Shown here one piece after another: positions 17,018 to 25,760 of a stretch of 64,000 nt of DNA. The DNA is taken from NCBI RefSeq assembly GCF_001320245.1, contig NZ_BCBA01000005.1, positions 62,001 to 126,000 on the forward strand, given 5' to 3'. Origin of the DNA: Pseudomonas sp. NBRC 111124 (lineage in GTDB: Bacteria; Pseudomonadota; Gammaproteobacteria; Pseudomonadales; Pseudomonadaceae). The first letter of the stretch is position 1; every line of letters starts with the position of its first letter. The notes under the pieces are model-generated. The model was not told the DNA's origin. It searched no databases and saw only the letters and a list, made by a program, of their open reading frames with translations. The position numbers were made by a program, and so were the translations under genes.

Positions 17018-19354
17018 TCAGAAGTCGTAACGGGCGGTGGCGCCGAAGGTGCGCGGAGTACCGAGCACGCCGGCATAACCACCGTTGGCGGAATTCCACA
17101 GGCTGGTGAAATAGGTCTTGTCGCCGGCGTTCTTCACCCATAGCGACAGGTCGACCACGCCGTCGCCCTGGTCCAGGCGCACGCCGGCGGAGAGGTTGAC
17201 CAGCGCGTAGCTGGGGATCTGGCCGAAGTCGGAATCATCGATGGTGCCCACCGCTCTTGAGCGGAACGCGTAGCTGGCGGTGACGTAGGGCTCGACGTGC
17301 TGGCTGGCCTGCCACTTGTATTCGCCGTTGAGGTTGGCGATGTACTTGGAGGCCCCGACCACCTGGTGGCCGGACAGGTCGCAGGTGGCGCTGGCGTTGG
17401 CCAGGCTCACTTCCGGCGGGCACGGTGCGTCGTCGTACTTCAGGTAGCGCACGTCGTTCCACGAACCGTTGAAGTTCACCGTCAGGCCTTTGATCGGCAG
17501 CGCCGTGGCTTCGAACTCCAGGCCCCGCGAGCGCACGCTGCCGGCATTGGCCAGGTACTGCACGCGGTTGATCTGGTCGTAGACGTTGGCCTGGTAGCCA
17601 TGCACCTCTGTCCAGAACAGGTTGGTGTTGAGTTGCAGGCGGTTGTCGAACAGCGTGCTCTTGAGGCCCAGCTCGGCGTTGTTGGCCCGCTCGGTACCGA
17701 CCAGCAACGAGTCGGTGCCCAGGCGTGGCGCAGCGCCGACGGTGAGGTTCACGCCACCGGACTTCTCGCCGTGGGTCAGGGTGGCGTAGCCGAGCAACTG
17801 GTCGTTGAACCGATAGCTCAGTCCCAGCAGGCCGGAGGGGCTGAAGCTGTACTGGTTGAGGTCCCCCGAATCGTACGCCCCCACCCTGCCCTGACGCGCA
17901 GCAGCGGCAGCACCGGTCACGGCAGCACCACCGGTTGGCGCATCGCGGGTCACCCATGCGCTCTTTTCTTCGTAGGTGCCGCGGATGCCGGCGGTGAAGT
18001 CCAGGCGGTCGGTGAGGTGCCAGGTGCCCTGAGCGAACAGCGCGTAGCTGTCGGTATCGATGTGGCCGTTGCCGATGGTATTGACGTTGGCCAGGGCGCC
18101 GGCCGGGGTGATGTTCCAGATGTCGGCCTGAGGGCCGTAATAAGTGAAGGACTTGTTGTCCAGGTCCTGCTTGAAGTAGTACGCGCCAAGCACATAGTCG
18201 AAGAGGCCACCGGTCGGCGACGCCAGGCGGATCTCCTGGGAGTACTGCTTGTCGCGCACCGATACCCCGGCGCTGTAGAACACCGGCACATTGAGGCCGT
18301 CGTCATTGCGCGGGGTGAAGTCCCACCAGCGGTAGGCGCTGATCGAGGTCAGGGTGAAGTCGTTGGGCAGGGTCCAGTTGGCTTCCACCGAAGTACCGCC
18401 CTGGAACACCGTCACCTGTTGGTCGGCGTCGAAATTGACCTTGCGGTCCTTGCCCGACACCAGCGTCGCACCCGCCTGGGCGGCCAGGCTTTCATAGCGG
18501 TTGACGCCGTTGATGGTCGGCCCGGTGCTGTACAGGCTAAGGATGCCGTTGTTGGAATCTTCCTCGTTATATTCGCCGATCCAGCGCAAGTTGAAGGTTT
18601 CGCTCGGCTGGAACAGCAACTGGGTACGAAAGCCCTGGCGCTTGCCGCCGTTGAGTTCGTCGCCGTTGTGGATGTTCTTCACATAGCCATCGTCTTCAGT
18701 GTGATAGGCACTGATTCGCCCGGCCAGCGTCTCGGTGATCGGCCCGGAGTAGCTGCCCTGGGTCTGCAGGTAGCCGTCCTCGCCAATCGATTGCTGGATG
18801 CTGCCTTCCGGGTGGAAGGTCGGCTTGCGCGTGGTGATGTTCAGCACCCCAGCCGTGGTGTTCTTGCCGAACAGCGTGCCCTGCGGGCCGCGCAGCACTT
18901 CCAGCTGCTCGACGTCGAGCAGGTCGAACACGGCCATGCCCGGGCGGCCAAGGTAGACGTTGTCCAGGTAGATGCCGACGCTGCCCTCCAGGCCATCGCT
19001 GGCCGGGTTGTTGCCCAGGCCGCGAATCGAGATGCTCGACTGGCGTGCATGCACATAAGCGACGTTGGTACTGGGCACCAGCTGTTGCAGATCCTGCACA
19101 CGATAAATGCGCTGGGTTTCCAGGGTTTCGCTGCTGAGCACGCTGATCGGCGTGGGCACGCTCTGCGCGGTTTCCTCTCGACGACGGGCGTTGACGGTGA
19201 CGGTGCCGAGCTTGGCTTCCTGTTCCACAGCCGGGGTAACGCTGACGGGCTCTTCGGCGAAGCTGCCGCTGGATGCCGCCAGCAACACGCCGGCGGCCAA
19301 GGGTTGCAAGGTGAAACGCGACGCGCGCGCAGGCCAACGGGAAAGTCCAGACAT
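17018..19354 (-). CDS. sftP: TonB-dependent outer membrane receptor (SftP type)
   Basis: A 778-residue outer-membrane receptor. A signal peptide (about 1-33, ending SSGSFAEE) is followed by a TonB-box-like LGTVTVNARRRE segment, the plug domain (about 60-170, with SIRGLGNNP and EVLRGPQGTLFGKN) and a 22-strand-type barrel ending in Phe (ARYDF). The start has an AAGGAG ribosome site. Position beside astS and sftR indicates sulfate esters as the ligand, as proposed for SftP of P. putida S-313 (from memory). It is divergent from sftR across a 193-nt control region. Confidence 0.9.
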   Translation of the reverse strand: MSGLSRWPARASRFTLQPLAAGVLLAASSGSFAEEPVSVTPAVEQEAKLGTVTVNARRREETAQSVPTPISVLSSETLETQRIYRVQDLQQLVPSTNVAYVHARQSSISIRGLGNNPASDGLEGSVGIYLDNVYLGRPGMAVFDLLDVEQLEVLRGPQGTLFGKNTTAGVLNITTRKPTFHPEGSIQQSIGEDGYLQTQGSYSGPITETLAGRISAYHTEDDGYVKNIHNGDELNGGKRQGFRTQLLFQPSETFNLRWIGEYNEEDSNNGILSLYSTGPTINGVNRYESLAAQAGATLVSGKDRKVNFDADQQVTVFQGGTSVEANWTLPNDFTLTSISAYRWWDFTPRNDDGLNVPVFYSAGVSVRDKQYSQEIRLASPTGGLFDYVLGAYYFKQDLDNKSFTYYGPQADIWNITPAGALANVNTIGNGHIDTDSYALFAQGTWHLTDRLDFTAGIRGTYEEKSAWVTRDAPTGGAAVTGAAAAARQGRVGAYDSGDLNQYSFSPSGLLGLSYRFNDQLLGYATLTHGEKSGGVNLTVGAAPRLGTDSLLVGTERANNAELGLKSTLFDNRLQLNTNLFWTEVHGYQANVYDQINRVQYLANAGSVRSRGLEFEATALPIKGLTVNFNGSWNDVRYLKYDDAPCPPEVSLANASATCDLSGHQVVGASKYIANLNGEYKWQASQHVEPYVTASYAFRSRAVGTIDDSDFGQIPSYALVNLSAGVRLDQGDGVVDLSLWVKNAGDKTYFTSLWNSANGGYAGVLGTPRTFGATARYDF

Positions 19355-19547
19355 GCAAATGCTCCTTGAGGCATGGGCCCTGGGCGAGCATTTCCGTTGG
19401 CGGAACCGAATCGCGGTCAGTCGGGCTTATATTCTTTTAAGAGATATAAATATTTATAATTCATATTTTGTGGAATAAGTGACTCCCTTTATAAGGGGAC
19501 TCACCCTTGTCAGCAATTGCATTTGACCGAAGGTTTTAATGTAGAAA
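19355..19547. promoter_or_regulatory. Divergent sftP/sftR control region
   Basis: This 193-nt gap contains an unusually AT-rich block (about 19425-19475) in a high-GC setting, and an inverted repeat CCCTT-TAT-AAGGG at 19485-19497. It must carry both promoters. The LysR regulator SftR is the likely binder; exact sites are not resolved. Confidence 0.55.
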
Positions 19548-20462
19548 ATGCATATCGATCTGCGTCAGCTGCGCCACTACATTGCCCTTGTCGAGCACCG
19601 CAGTTTTGTCGCCGCAGCCGCGGCGGTGAACCTGTCGCAATCGGCCTTCAGCCGCAGCATCCAGACCTTGGAGCACAACGTCGGCTGCCGCTTGGTCGAC
19701 CGTGCCAGCAAGGAACTTTCACCCACCCGCCAGGGCCTGCTGGTACTGGAGCACTCGCGGCGCCTGGTGCATGGCGCGCATAACCTGGTCAACGAGATCC
19801 AACAGTTCAATGGCGCCACCACGGGCGTGGTGCGTTTCGGCTCCGGCCCGGCGCCCGCGGGTGGCCTGGTGCCAAAGGCCGTGGCGCGCTTCGTGGCCGA
19901 GTACCCGGCAGCGCGCACCTGCTTCCAGGTGGATAACTGGCAGGCGCTGAACCGCAAGCTGATCGCCGAGGAGATCGAGTTCTTCGTTGCCGACACCCGC
20001 CAGTTCGAGTCCGACCCGGATTACCGCGTGCATAAGCTGGCGCCGCAGCGCTGGCACTTTTGCTGTCGGGTCGGGCACCCGCTGACCGAGCAGGCCGAAG
20101 TGCACGCACGCGATGTTTTCGACTACCCGCTGGCAACCACTTTTCGCCCGCCGAACATCCGCAAGATCCTCAGCGACCTCAGCGGCCGTCAAGACTTTCT
20201 TCCGACGGTGGAATGCGAGCACGGCTACGCGCTGCTGAACGTGGTGATGCATTCGGACACCATCGGTATTGCCTGCAATGCCAACTTGCGGCCCTACCAG
20301 AGGGAGCGGGGTCTGGTGGCGTTGAAACTGGTGGACCTGTTACCGGAGCAGGAAGAGGCGTTCTACACCCGCTATGGGGTCGTGAGCCGGGTGGGATATG
20401 GCTTGTCGCCATTGGCTCAGGGACTGGTCAGGCAATTGATTGACTGTGATACCGAGATCTGA
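19548..20462 (+). CDS. sftR: LysR-type regulator of sulfate ester genes
   Basis: A 304-residue LysR-family regulator. The N-terminal winged helix-turn-helix is clear (LRQLRHYIALVEHRSFVAAA and LSQSAFSRSIQTLE, about 4-60), followed by the effector-binding periplasmic-protein-like domain (about 90-300). It is divergent from sftP-astS and lies beside atsK-atsR, the layout expected of SftR, which in P. putida S-313 activates sulfate-ester genes during sulfate starvation (from memory). The co-inducer cannot be read from sequence. The ATG is the first of the open frame; its ribosome site is poor. Confidence 0.88.
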   Translation: MHIDLRQLRHYIALVEHRSFVAAAAAVNLSQSAFSRSIQTLEHNVGCRLVDRASKELSPTRQGLLVLEHSRRLVHGAHNLVNEIQQFNGATTGVVRFGSGPAPAGGLVPKAVARFVAEYPAARTCFQVDNWQALNRKLIAEEIEFFVADTRQFESDPDYRVHKLAPQRWHFCCRVGHPLTEQAEVHARDVFDYPLATTFRPPNIRKILSDLSGRQDFLPTVECEHGYALLNVVMHSDTIGIACNANLRPYQRERGLVALKLVDLLPEQEEAFYTRYGVVSRVGYGLSPLAQGLVRQLIDCDTEI

Positions 20463-20475
20463 CGGCCACCTCAAT

Positions 20476-20563
20476 CTGTGGGAGCGGGCGCGCCCGCGAA
20501 CACCGGCGGAGCCGGTGCCATCAATCGCGGCGCCTGCTTCGCGGGCATGCCCGCTCCCACAGG
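20476..20563. repeat. REP element pair, composite
   Basis: Facing arms CTGTGGGAGCGGGCGCGCCC and GGGCATGCCCGCTCCCACAG flank a central CACCGGCGGAGCCGGTG hairpin, in the convergent gap between sftR and atsK. Confidence 0.85.
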
Positions 20564-20577
20564 TGTTGTCTGCAGGC

Positions 20578-21483
20578 CTACCCCTTGCGGGTTGTCCGGC
20601 TCAACTGCCCATCAACCCCAACCGGCACTTCGCCGGCCAGGGTCACCCGCCGCACCACGCGCGGCTGGGTGCCGTAGTCATCGACCGCATAATGCTGCGT
20701 GGCGCGGTTATCCCAGATCGCCACATCCCCTGCCTCCCAGCGCCAGCGCACGGTGTTCTCCAACCGCGTCACATGCCCCTGCAGCACTGCAAACAGATGC
20801 TGCGAGTCGGCCAGCGAATAACCTTTGATGCGCTTCACGAAATGGCCCAGCTGCAATGCCCGCTCACCACTGATCGGGTGCACCCGCACCACCGGGTGTT
20901 CGGTCTCGTACACGGTCGAGGTGAACACCTTGCGATAACGCTCAAGCTTGGCCGGGTCGACATCGGGCTTGATGCTCGCATAGTCATATTCGTTGCTGTG
21001 CACTGCCCACAACTTGTCAGCCAGTTCGCGCAGCGGCTCGGGCAGTTCCTGATAGGCCGCCGCCGTGTTGGCCCACACGGTATCGCCGCCGGAAGCCGGC
21101 GCCACCACGCTGCGCAGGATCGAGGCCTTGGGGTAGGCATCGACGAAGGTCACGTCGGTGTGCCAGGAATTGGCCCGCTGGCCTTCGGCCCCGTCCAGCT
21201 GCAGCAGGTAGCTGGTGCCGTCCACCACCGGTACGGTGGGGTGGGCGACGGGCTCGCCGAGCAGCTTGGCGAAACCTTCCTGGCTCTGGTCATCCAGGTG
21301 GGTCTGGCCACGGAAGAAGATCACCTTGTGTTTCACCAGGGCGGCCTGGATGGCATCGACGGTGGCGGCATCCAGGTCGGCGGACAGCTTCACCCCGCGG
21401 ATCTCGGCACCGATACGGCCGGCAACCGGGTGGATGTCGAGTTCGAGGGCGTGCGGCGCGGTGGCCAGTGCGGCATTGCTCAT
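20578..21483 (-). CDS. atsK: Alkylsulfatase AtsK, Fe(II)/2-oxoglutarate dioxygenase
   Basis: A 301-residue TauD-family dioxygenase. The iron ligands H108, D110 (WHTDVTF) and H264 (TQHYAVDDY), and the 2-oxoglutarate-binding R275, fall exactly at the positions I recall for AtsK of P. putida S-313. It oxidises the carbon next to the sulfate ester oxygen of alkyl sulfates, releasing sulfate and an aldehyde, with decarboxylation of 2-oxoglutarate to succinate, in the cytoplasm. It follows atsR by 36 nt on the same strand. A TauD role is less likely given the ats/sft context. Confidence 0.93.
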   Translation of the reverse strand: MSNAALATAPHALELDIHPVAGRIGAEIRGVKLSADLDAATVDAIQAALVKHKVIFFRGQTHLDDQSQEGFAKLLGEPVAHPTVPVVDGTSYLLQLDGAEGQRANSWHTDVTFVDAYPKASILRSVVAPASGGDTVWANTAAAYQELPEPLRELADKLWAVHSNEYDYASIKPDVDPAKLERYRKVFTSTVYETEHPVVRVHPISGERALQLGHFVKRIKGYSLADSQHLFAVLQGHVTRLENTVRWRWEAGDVAIWDNRATQHYAVDDYGTQPRVVRRVTLAGEVPVGVDGQLSRTTRKG

Positions 21484-21519
21484 GGTCGTGGTCCTTGCGG
21501 TCAGGGGCGGGTTGTGGGT

Positions 21520-22557
21520 TCAGCGGGCGGCCTGCACGGCCTGTTCGTGTTGCAGTGCGGCATCGAGGAAGCGCGGTTCGATCCACTCGGAAACCTGGAA
21601 ACCTCGGCGGATCAGGCGCTCGCGGGTGGCCAGGTCGACACCCTGCTGCAGCTGGGCGACGAAGTCGGCGTCCAGCCGTGGGTCGAAGTAGTGACCGAGG
21701 TCTTCCTTGGCCAGGTCATCACTGAGGATGCTGCGTGGCCAGTTGGCGTTGCTTGCCACCAGGTCGACGTAGGCATCGCGGTTGTGCTCGTCACGCAGCC
21801 AGCTCGCGGCCTGCTCCTGGGCATTGACCAGGCGCTGCACTAGTTCGGGGTACTTGCGGATGAAATCGCCCGTGCCGAGCAAGACCGCCTGGGTGCTGCC
21901 GGCCCCCTTCAGGTCGCGAGAGTTGACCGGCAGCTCGACCAGCCCGCGCTCACGCAGCGACAGCAGGTTGGAAAGGCCCCAGGTAGCGTCGATCTGCTTG
22001 GCGGCCAGTGCAGCGTTGGCGGCGTTGAAGTCCAGGTTGATCACTTTCAGGTCGCGCTCCGACAGCCCCTGGCTGGCCAACGCGCTGGCGAACGACAGCT
22101 GGTTGGCGGTGCCGCGGAACACCGCCACGCGCTTGCCCTTGAGGTCGTGCAGGGTCTTGATGCCGGAGCCCGGTACCACGCCCAGGTAGCTCTTCACCCC
22201 ACGCACGCCGGCTGACAGCACGCGGGTGTCGAGGCCATTGGCCTTGCCGACGATAGCCGCCAGGTCGCCCAGGTAGGCGAAATCGGCCTGGCCGTTGGCC
22301 AAAGCTTCGTTGACCACAGGCCCGGCACCCTTGAAGAAATGCCAGTCGATGCGGATGCCGTCTTTGGCGAATTCCTTTTCCAGCAGCTGCTGGTCACGCA
22401 GTACATCCACCACGCCGCCAGCACTGTGCTTGCTGCCAGCACTCAGGTCGGGCACGGCGATGCGGATGCTCTCAGGCTTTGCCAGCTCGGCCGCGTGCCC
22501 GCTTAGGGTGAAGGCTAGACCGAGAGCGGTGATGAGGTGGCGCAGAGGGGTTTTCAT
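21520..22557 (-). CDS. atsR: Sulfate ester ABC transporter substrate-binding protein
   Basis: A 345-residue periplasmic binding protein of the nitrate/sulfonate/taurine (SsuA/TauA) family. The signal peptide is MKTPLRHLITALGLAFTLSG with cleavage near GHA (about 23). Segments such as VLRDQQLLEKEFAKDGIRIDW and KRVAVFRGTANQLSF match SsuA-like proteins. It heads the atsR-atsK transcription unit and is divergent from the permease/ATPase pair atsBC. It should deliver alkyl or aryl sulfate esters to AtsB. Confidence 0.9.
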   Translation of the reverse strand: MKTPLRHLITALGLAFTLSGHAAELAKPESIRIAVPDLSAGSKHSAGGVVDVLRDQQLLEKEFAKDGIRIDWHFFKGAGPVVNEALANGQADFAYLGDLAAIVGKANGLDTRVLSAGVRGVKSYLGVVPGSGIKTLHDLKGKRVAVFRGTANQLSFASALASQGLSERDLKVINLDFNAANAALAAKQIDATWGLSNLLSLRERGLVELPVNSRDLKGAGSTQAVLLGTGDFIRKYPELVQRLVNAQEQAASWLRDEHNRDAYVDLVASNANWPRSILSDDLAKEDLGHYFDPRLDADFVAQLQQGVDLATRERLIRRGFQVSEWIEPRFLDAALQHEQAVQAAR

Positions 22558-22854
22558 GGCAAGGCTCCTTGGCAGGCTGCCACCGGCGATGGCCGGCGCT
22601 TTGGCCAGAAGCTAGGCAGGTCTTGTTAGAACCTACAAAGATCAAAACTTCATTTTTTAGTAACTGAAAGACATAAATGAGGATTCATGCGGGGCGCAGG
22701 ACGGCTTGCGGGAAACGCATGGAAAATATGAGGAAAACGCAATGACAAGGGGGTTCCGTATGCAGGGGTTGCATGCTCTTATCTCTTGAAAGCTACTTGT
22801 GTAATTTTTTAATTCCATAAGTGAATAACATTGGAACGCTTCGAGAGATGGCCG
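22558..22854. promoter_or_regulatory. Divergent atsR/atsB control region
   Basis: This 297-nt, relatively AT-rich gap separates the divergent atsR-atsK and atsB-atsC units and must hold both promoters. No ORF in it is convincing. No exact operator could be assigned; CysB-type sulfur control is expected from the family but not read from sequence. Confidence 0.5.
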
Positions 22855-24450
22855 ATGAATGGAGTTCTGAGCAGAGGGCGAGGTTGGCTTCGAGGGCCGC
22901 TGCGCGGCCCAATCGCGACGCATGGCCGCTCCCACAAGGGCAGACTCTTGCCGTGGGCAGTACCGGTCTTTATTGCGCTGTTGTGGGTAGTGGCGAGCCG
23001 GCAGCACTGGATGAGCGAGCAGATCCTGCCAGCCCCCTCACTGGTGTGGCAAAGCGCGCTGGAGTTTGGCTCCGGTGAGCTTTGGGGGCACTTGTGGATA
23101 AGCCTGCAGCGGCTGTTCTGGGGATTGTTGGCGGGCATCAGCAGCGGCTTGCTGCTCGGCACTTGGCTGGGCACCTCACGCCATGCGCAGACCTGGGTGC
23201 TGCCAACCTTCGTGGCCCTGGCGCAGATCCCTACCCTGGCCTGGATTCCGCTGTTCATGCTGTTCTTCGGGATCGGCGAGCTGCTCAAGCTGGTAGTGCT
23301 GGTGAAGGCCGTGGTGGTGCCGGTCACCTTGCATACCCTGGTCGGCGTGCGCGATGCCCAGCCCAAACTGCGCGAGGCCGCCGCCGCCCTGCGCCTGCCG
23401 CGTCACCTGCTGTTCCTGCGCTTGCTGCTGCCGGCTGCCCTGCCCGCGTTCCTCACCGGCGTGCGCCTGGCCCTGGCAACGGGCTGGACCTCGTTGCTGG
23501 CCGTCGAGTTGCTGGCCTCCAGCGAAGGCATTGGCTACCTGATGGTCTGGGGCCGGCAACTGTTCATGCTCGACCTGGTGTTGCTTTGCATCCTGGTGAT
23601 CGGCGTGGTCGGTGCGTTGCTGGAGCGTGGTTTCTCGACCCTGGAAAAACACCTGCTGTACTGGCCGCAACCGGCCACCGGTGAACAGCAGCGCGGGCCC
23701 ATGCCGCGGGGCTGGCAGAGCCTGCTGCTGCCGGCGGCACTGTTGGCGCTGTGGCAGGCCAGCAACAGCCTCGCCTGGATCGACCCGAACATTCTCTCCT
23801 CACCGCTGGACGTGCTGCGCACCTTGCTCGCCGGGCTGGCCGATGGATCGCTGCCAGAAGCCATGCTGCTGAGCCTGCAGCGCACCCTGACCGGCCTGGT
23901 CCTGGGCGGCGGCGCCGGCTTGCTGAGCGGTCTGTTGCTGGGACTCTCGCGCAATGCGGAACGTCTTTTCGGGCCAAGCCTGACGGCGCTGCGGCAAGTG
24001 GCGCTGTTCGCCTGGGTGCCCTTGCTCACCGCCTGGTTCGGCCTTGGCGAAGGGGCCAAAAACGTGTTCGTCGGCCTGGCCGCTTTCTTCCCGCTGCTGA
24101 TCGCCACCCAACGCGGTATCGCCGGCCTCTCGCCACAGCTGGGCGAAGCGGCCCGCACACTTCGCCTTAACCTGTGGCAACGCCTGCGCCTGCTGGTGCT
24201 GCCCGGCGCCGCGCCAGCGATATTCGCCGGCTTGCGCCTGTCATTGATCTACGCCTGGCTGGGCACCATCGGCGCCGAGTACTTCATGCCCTCGGACGGC
24301 GGCATTGCCAGCCTGATGATTGGTGCCCAGCAACTGTTCCGCATGGACCAGGTCATGGCCGCCATGGTTCTGATCGGCCTGGTCGGCGCCCTGCTCGGCA
24401 CCCTCGGTCAACGCCTCGAATCGCGCGCCACGCGCTGGAGAACCGCATGA
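22855..24450 (+). CDS. atsB: Sulfate ester ABC permease, two fused permease domains
   Basis: A 531-residue permease made of two tandem BPD_transp domains (about 45-275 and 290-525). Each has its own EAA-type loop (for example REAAAALRLPRHLLFLRLLLP and GEAARTLRLNLWQRLRLLVLP), so one chain could replace a permease dimer. The first ~28 residues are encoded by a REP-like sequence (22894-22940). The real start could instead be the in-frame TTG at 22948, which has AAGGG in front and begins just before the first membrane helix. Its end overlaps atsC as ATGA. It forms the inner-membrane channel for sulfate esters with AtsR and AtsC. Confidence 0.85.
   Translation: MNGVLSRGRGWLRGPLRGPIATHGRSHKGRLLPWAVPVFIALLWVVASRQHWMSEQILPAPSLVWQSALEFGSGELWGHLWISLQRLFWGLLAGISSGLLLGTWLGTSRHAQTWVLPTFVALAQIPTLAWIPLFMLFFGIGELLKLVVLVKAVVVPVTLHTLVGVRDAQPKLREAAAALRLPRHLLFLRLLLPAALPAFLTGVRLALATGWTSLLAVELLASSEGIGYLMVWGRQLFMLDLVLLCILVIGVVGALLERGFSTLEKHLLYWPQPATGEQQRGPMPRGWQSLLLPAALLALWQASNSLAWIDPNILSSPLDVLRTLLAGLADGSLPEAMLLSLQRTLTGLVLGGGAGLLSGLLLGLSRNAERLFGPSLTALRQVALFAWVPLLTAWFGLGEGAKNVFVGLAAFFPLLIATQRGIAGLSPQLGEAARTLRLNLWQRLRLLVLPGAAPAIFAGLRLSLIYAWLGTIGAEYFMPSDGGIASLMIGAQQLFRMDQVMAAMVLIGLVGALLGTLGQRLESRATRWRTA
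22894..22940. repeat. REP-like element at 5' end of atsB
   Basis: The hairpin GGGCCGC-TGC-GCGGCCC is followed by ATCGCGACGCATGGCCGCTC and CCACAAGG. This resembles the second common P. putida repeat family (GGCCGCTCCCACA type). Confidence 0.7.
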
Positions 24451-25310
24451 ATGCCTTCAATGCCTCACACCTGCTCGCGGCCAACCAGGCCGACACCACA
24501 CCGCCACTGGTCAGCTTCGAGGGCGTCGGCAAAGTCTTCAGCGTCGATGGCCAGCCGTTCGAGGCCATCCGCAACTTCAACCTGGCCATCAATGAAGGTG
24601 AATTCATCGCCATTGTCGGCGCCTCGGGCTGCGGCAAGTCAACCCTGCTGCGCCTGCTGGTGGGGTTGGACACCGACTACAGCGGTAGCATCCGCGTCGA
24701 TGGCCAGGCGGTTAGCGGCATCGGTGGCGAGCGTGGCATCGTGTTCCAGGAGCACCGCCTGTTCCCCTGGCTGACGGTTGAGCAGAACATCGCTCTGGGC
24801 CTGGTCAACGAGCGCCTGACCCAGGGCGAGCGCGCCCGCCGTGTACATGAGTTCGTGCAACTGGTAGGCCTGGTCGGTTTCGAGTCGGCCTACCCCCACC
24901 AGCTTTCCGGTGGCATGGCCCAGCGCGTGGCGATTGCCCGCGGCCTGGTGGCGAGCCCGCGCATCCTGCTGCTTGATGAGCCGTTCGGCGCGCTCGATGC
25001 ACTGACGCGCCAGCAGTTGCAGGATGAACTGCTGGCCATCCGCGAGCGCGCCGGCATCACCACCTTGTTGGTCACCCACGATGCTGAAGAAGCCACCTAC
25101 CTCGCCGACCGGGTTGTGGTGCTGGAACCGCGCCCAGGGCGGATCAAGTCGGTGGTGGAGATCGACCTGCCACACCCACGCCTGCGCACCGGTGTGGCGT
25201 TGCATGGGCTGCGCGAAAAAGTCCTGCACCAGATCACCGGTGACGGCGGCTACCTGCCGCCGCCGGCCCGCCGAGTGGAAGGTTTGCGGCCCGAACTGAT
25301 TGCCCTCTAG
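24447..25310 (+). CDS. atsC: Sulfate ester ABC transporter ATP-binding protein
   Basis: A 287-residue SsuB/TauB-type ATPase with Walker A GASGCGKS (about 61-68), signature LSGGMAQR, and Walker B LLLDEPFGALD. The start ATG overlaps the atsB stop (ATGA), giving translational coupling. It drives the AtsRBC importer. Its stop codon overlaps, on the opposite strand, the end of the short frame that trails the neighbouring operon. Confidence 0.92.
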   Translation: MNAFNASHLLAANQADTTPPLVSFEGVGKVFSVDGQPFEAIRNFNLAINEGEFIAIVGASGCGKSTLLRLLVGLDTDYSGSIRVDGQAVSGIGGERGIVFQEHRLFPWLTVEQNIALGLVNERLTQGERARRVHEFVQLVGLVGFESAYPHQLSGGMAQRVAIARGLVASPRILLLDEPFGALDALTRQQLQDELLAIRERAGITTLLVTHDAEEATYLADRVVVLEPRPGRIKSVVEIDLPHPRLRTGVALHGLREKVLHQITGDGGYLPPPARRVEGLRPELIAL

Positions 25311-25459
25311 GCCCAATCCGCCGCGGGCAAGAAGCGCTCGACCACGGCGTCATGCTGCACCTTCTGCTTATAGACCTGCCGGTCGAACGGCAGACCGGTG
25401 CGCATGGCATAGACCGGTTTGTTCCTCGGTTCGCAAGCCTTGAAATTGCGCCGCCCCGG
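25307..25459 (-). pseudogene. Short open frame or gene remnant downstream of the DUF971 gene
   Basis: An open frame of 50 residues lies between a TAA at 25460-25462 and a TAG that overlaps the end of atsC. The first ATG is at 25405, leaving only 32 residues (MRTGLPFDRQVYKQKVQHDA...). The sequence has charged/aromatic composition and third-position GC like a real protein, and the segment before the ATG (NFKACEPRNKPVYA) also looks coding. It may be the C-terminal remnant of a lost gene at the end of the 32653-25307 operon, or a small gene with a non-ATG start. I do not recognise the family. Confidence 0.4.
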
Positions 25460-25478
25460 TTAGATGAATGAGGTACTG

Positions 25479-25760
25479 CTATGCCGCCCCCAGTCCGCGC
25501 AAATACTCCCAAGGGTAGATACCCCGTTGGTGCCCATCGCTGAACAGCAACTGCACGCCGTAACCCTGCGGCTCGATGCGCGCTACCCGCACATCGTCCT
25601 GCACCACGGCAATCGCACCGCCCAAGCGGGCAGCGCGGCATTGCGAGCAAGGGCAGGCAGCGCGTAAGCGGGCGTGGCTGATAACCTGCTCGGCATCCTG
25701 CCATTGCACAGTCAGATGCCCTGCCTCGCGCTGGTTGCGTATTGCACTCGGGCTGTTCAT
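25479..25760 (-). CDS. DUF971 domain protein
   Basis: A 93-residue protein of the DUF971 (gamma-butyrobetaine hydroxylase N-terminal-like) family. The conserved features are LTVQWQDAEQVISHARLRAACPCSQCR, with a Cys-x-x-Cys pair, then YPWEYLRGLG at the end. DUF971 proteins often sit near Fe-S or P-loop proteins; a small metal/Fe-S related role is inferred only. The ATG shares one base with the stop of the HEAT-repeat gene (TGATG), so it is coupled to the operon of the AprA-like flavoprotein. Confidence 0.8.
   Translation of the reverse strand: MNSPSAIRNQREAGHLTVQWQDAEQVISHARLRAACPCSQCRAARLGGAIAVVQDDVRVARIEPQGYGVQLLFSDGHQRGIYPWEYLRGLGAA

Noticed and set aside
17297-19369. 690-residue plus-strand ORF
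   Set aside because: It is antisense to the clear TonB receptor gene sftP and has no recognisable motifs.
20440-21843. 467-residue plus-strand ORF
   Set aside because: It runs through a REP pair and antisense to atsK, which has intact catalytic residues.
22657-23007. 116-residue minus-strand ORF between atsR and atsB
   Set aside because: It covers the divergent promoter region and a REP-like element and has no protein-like features.
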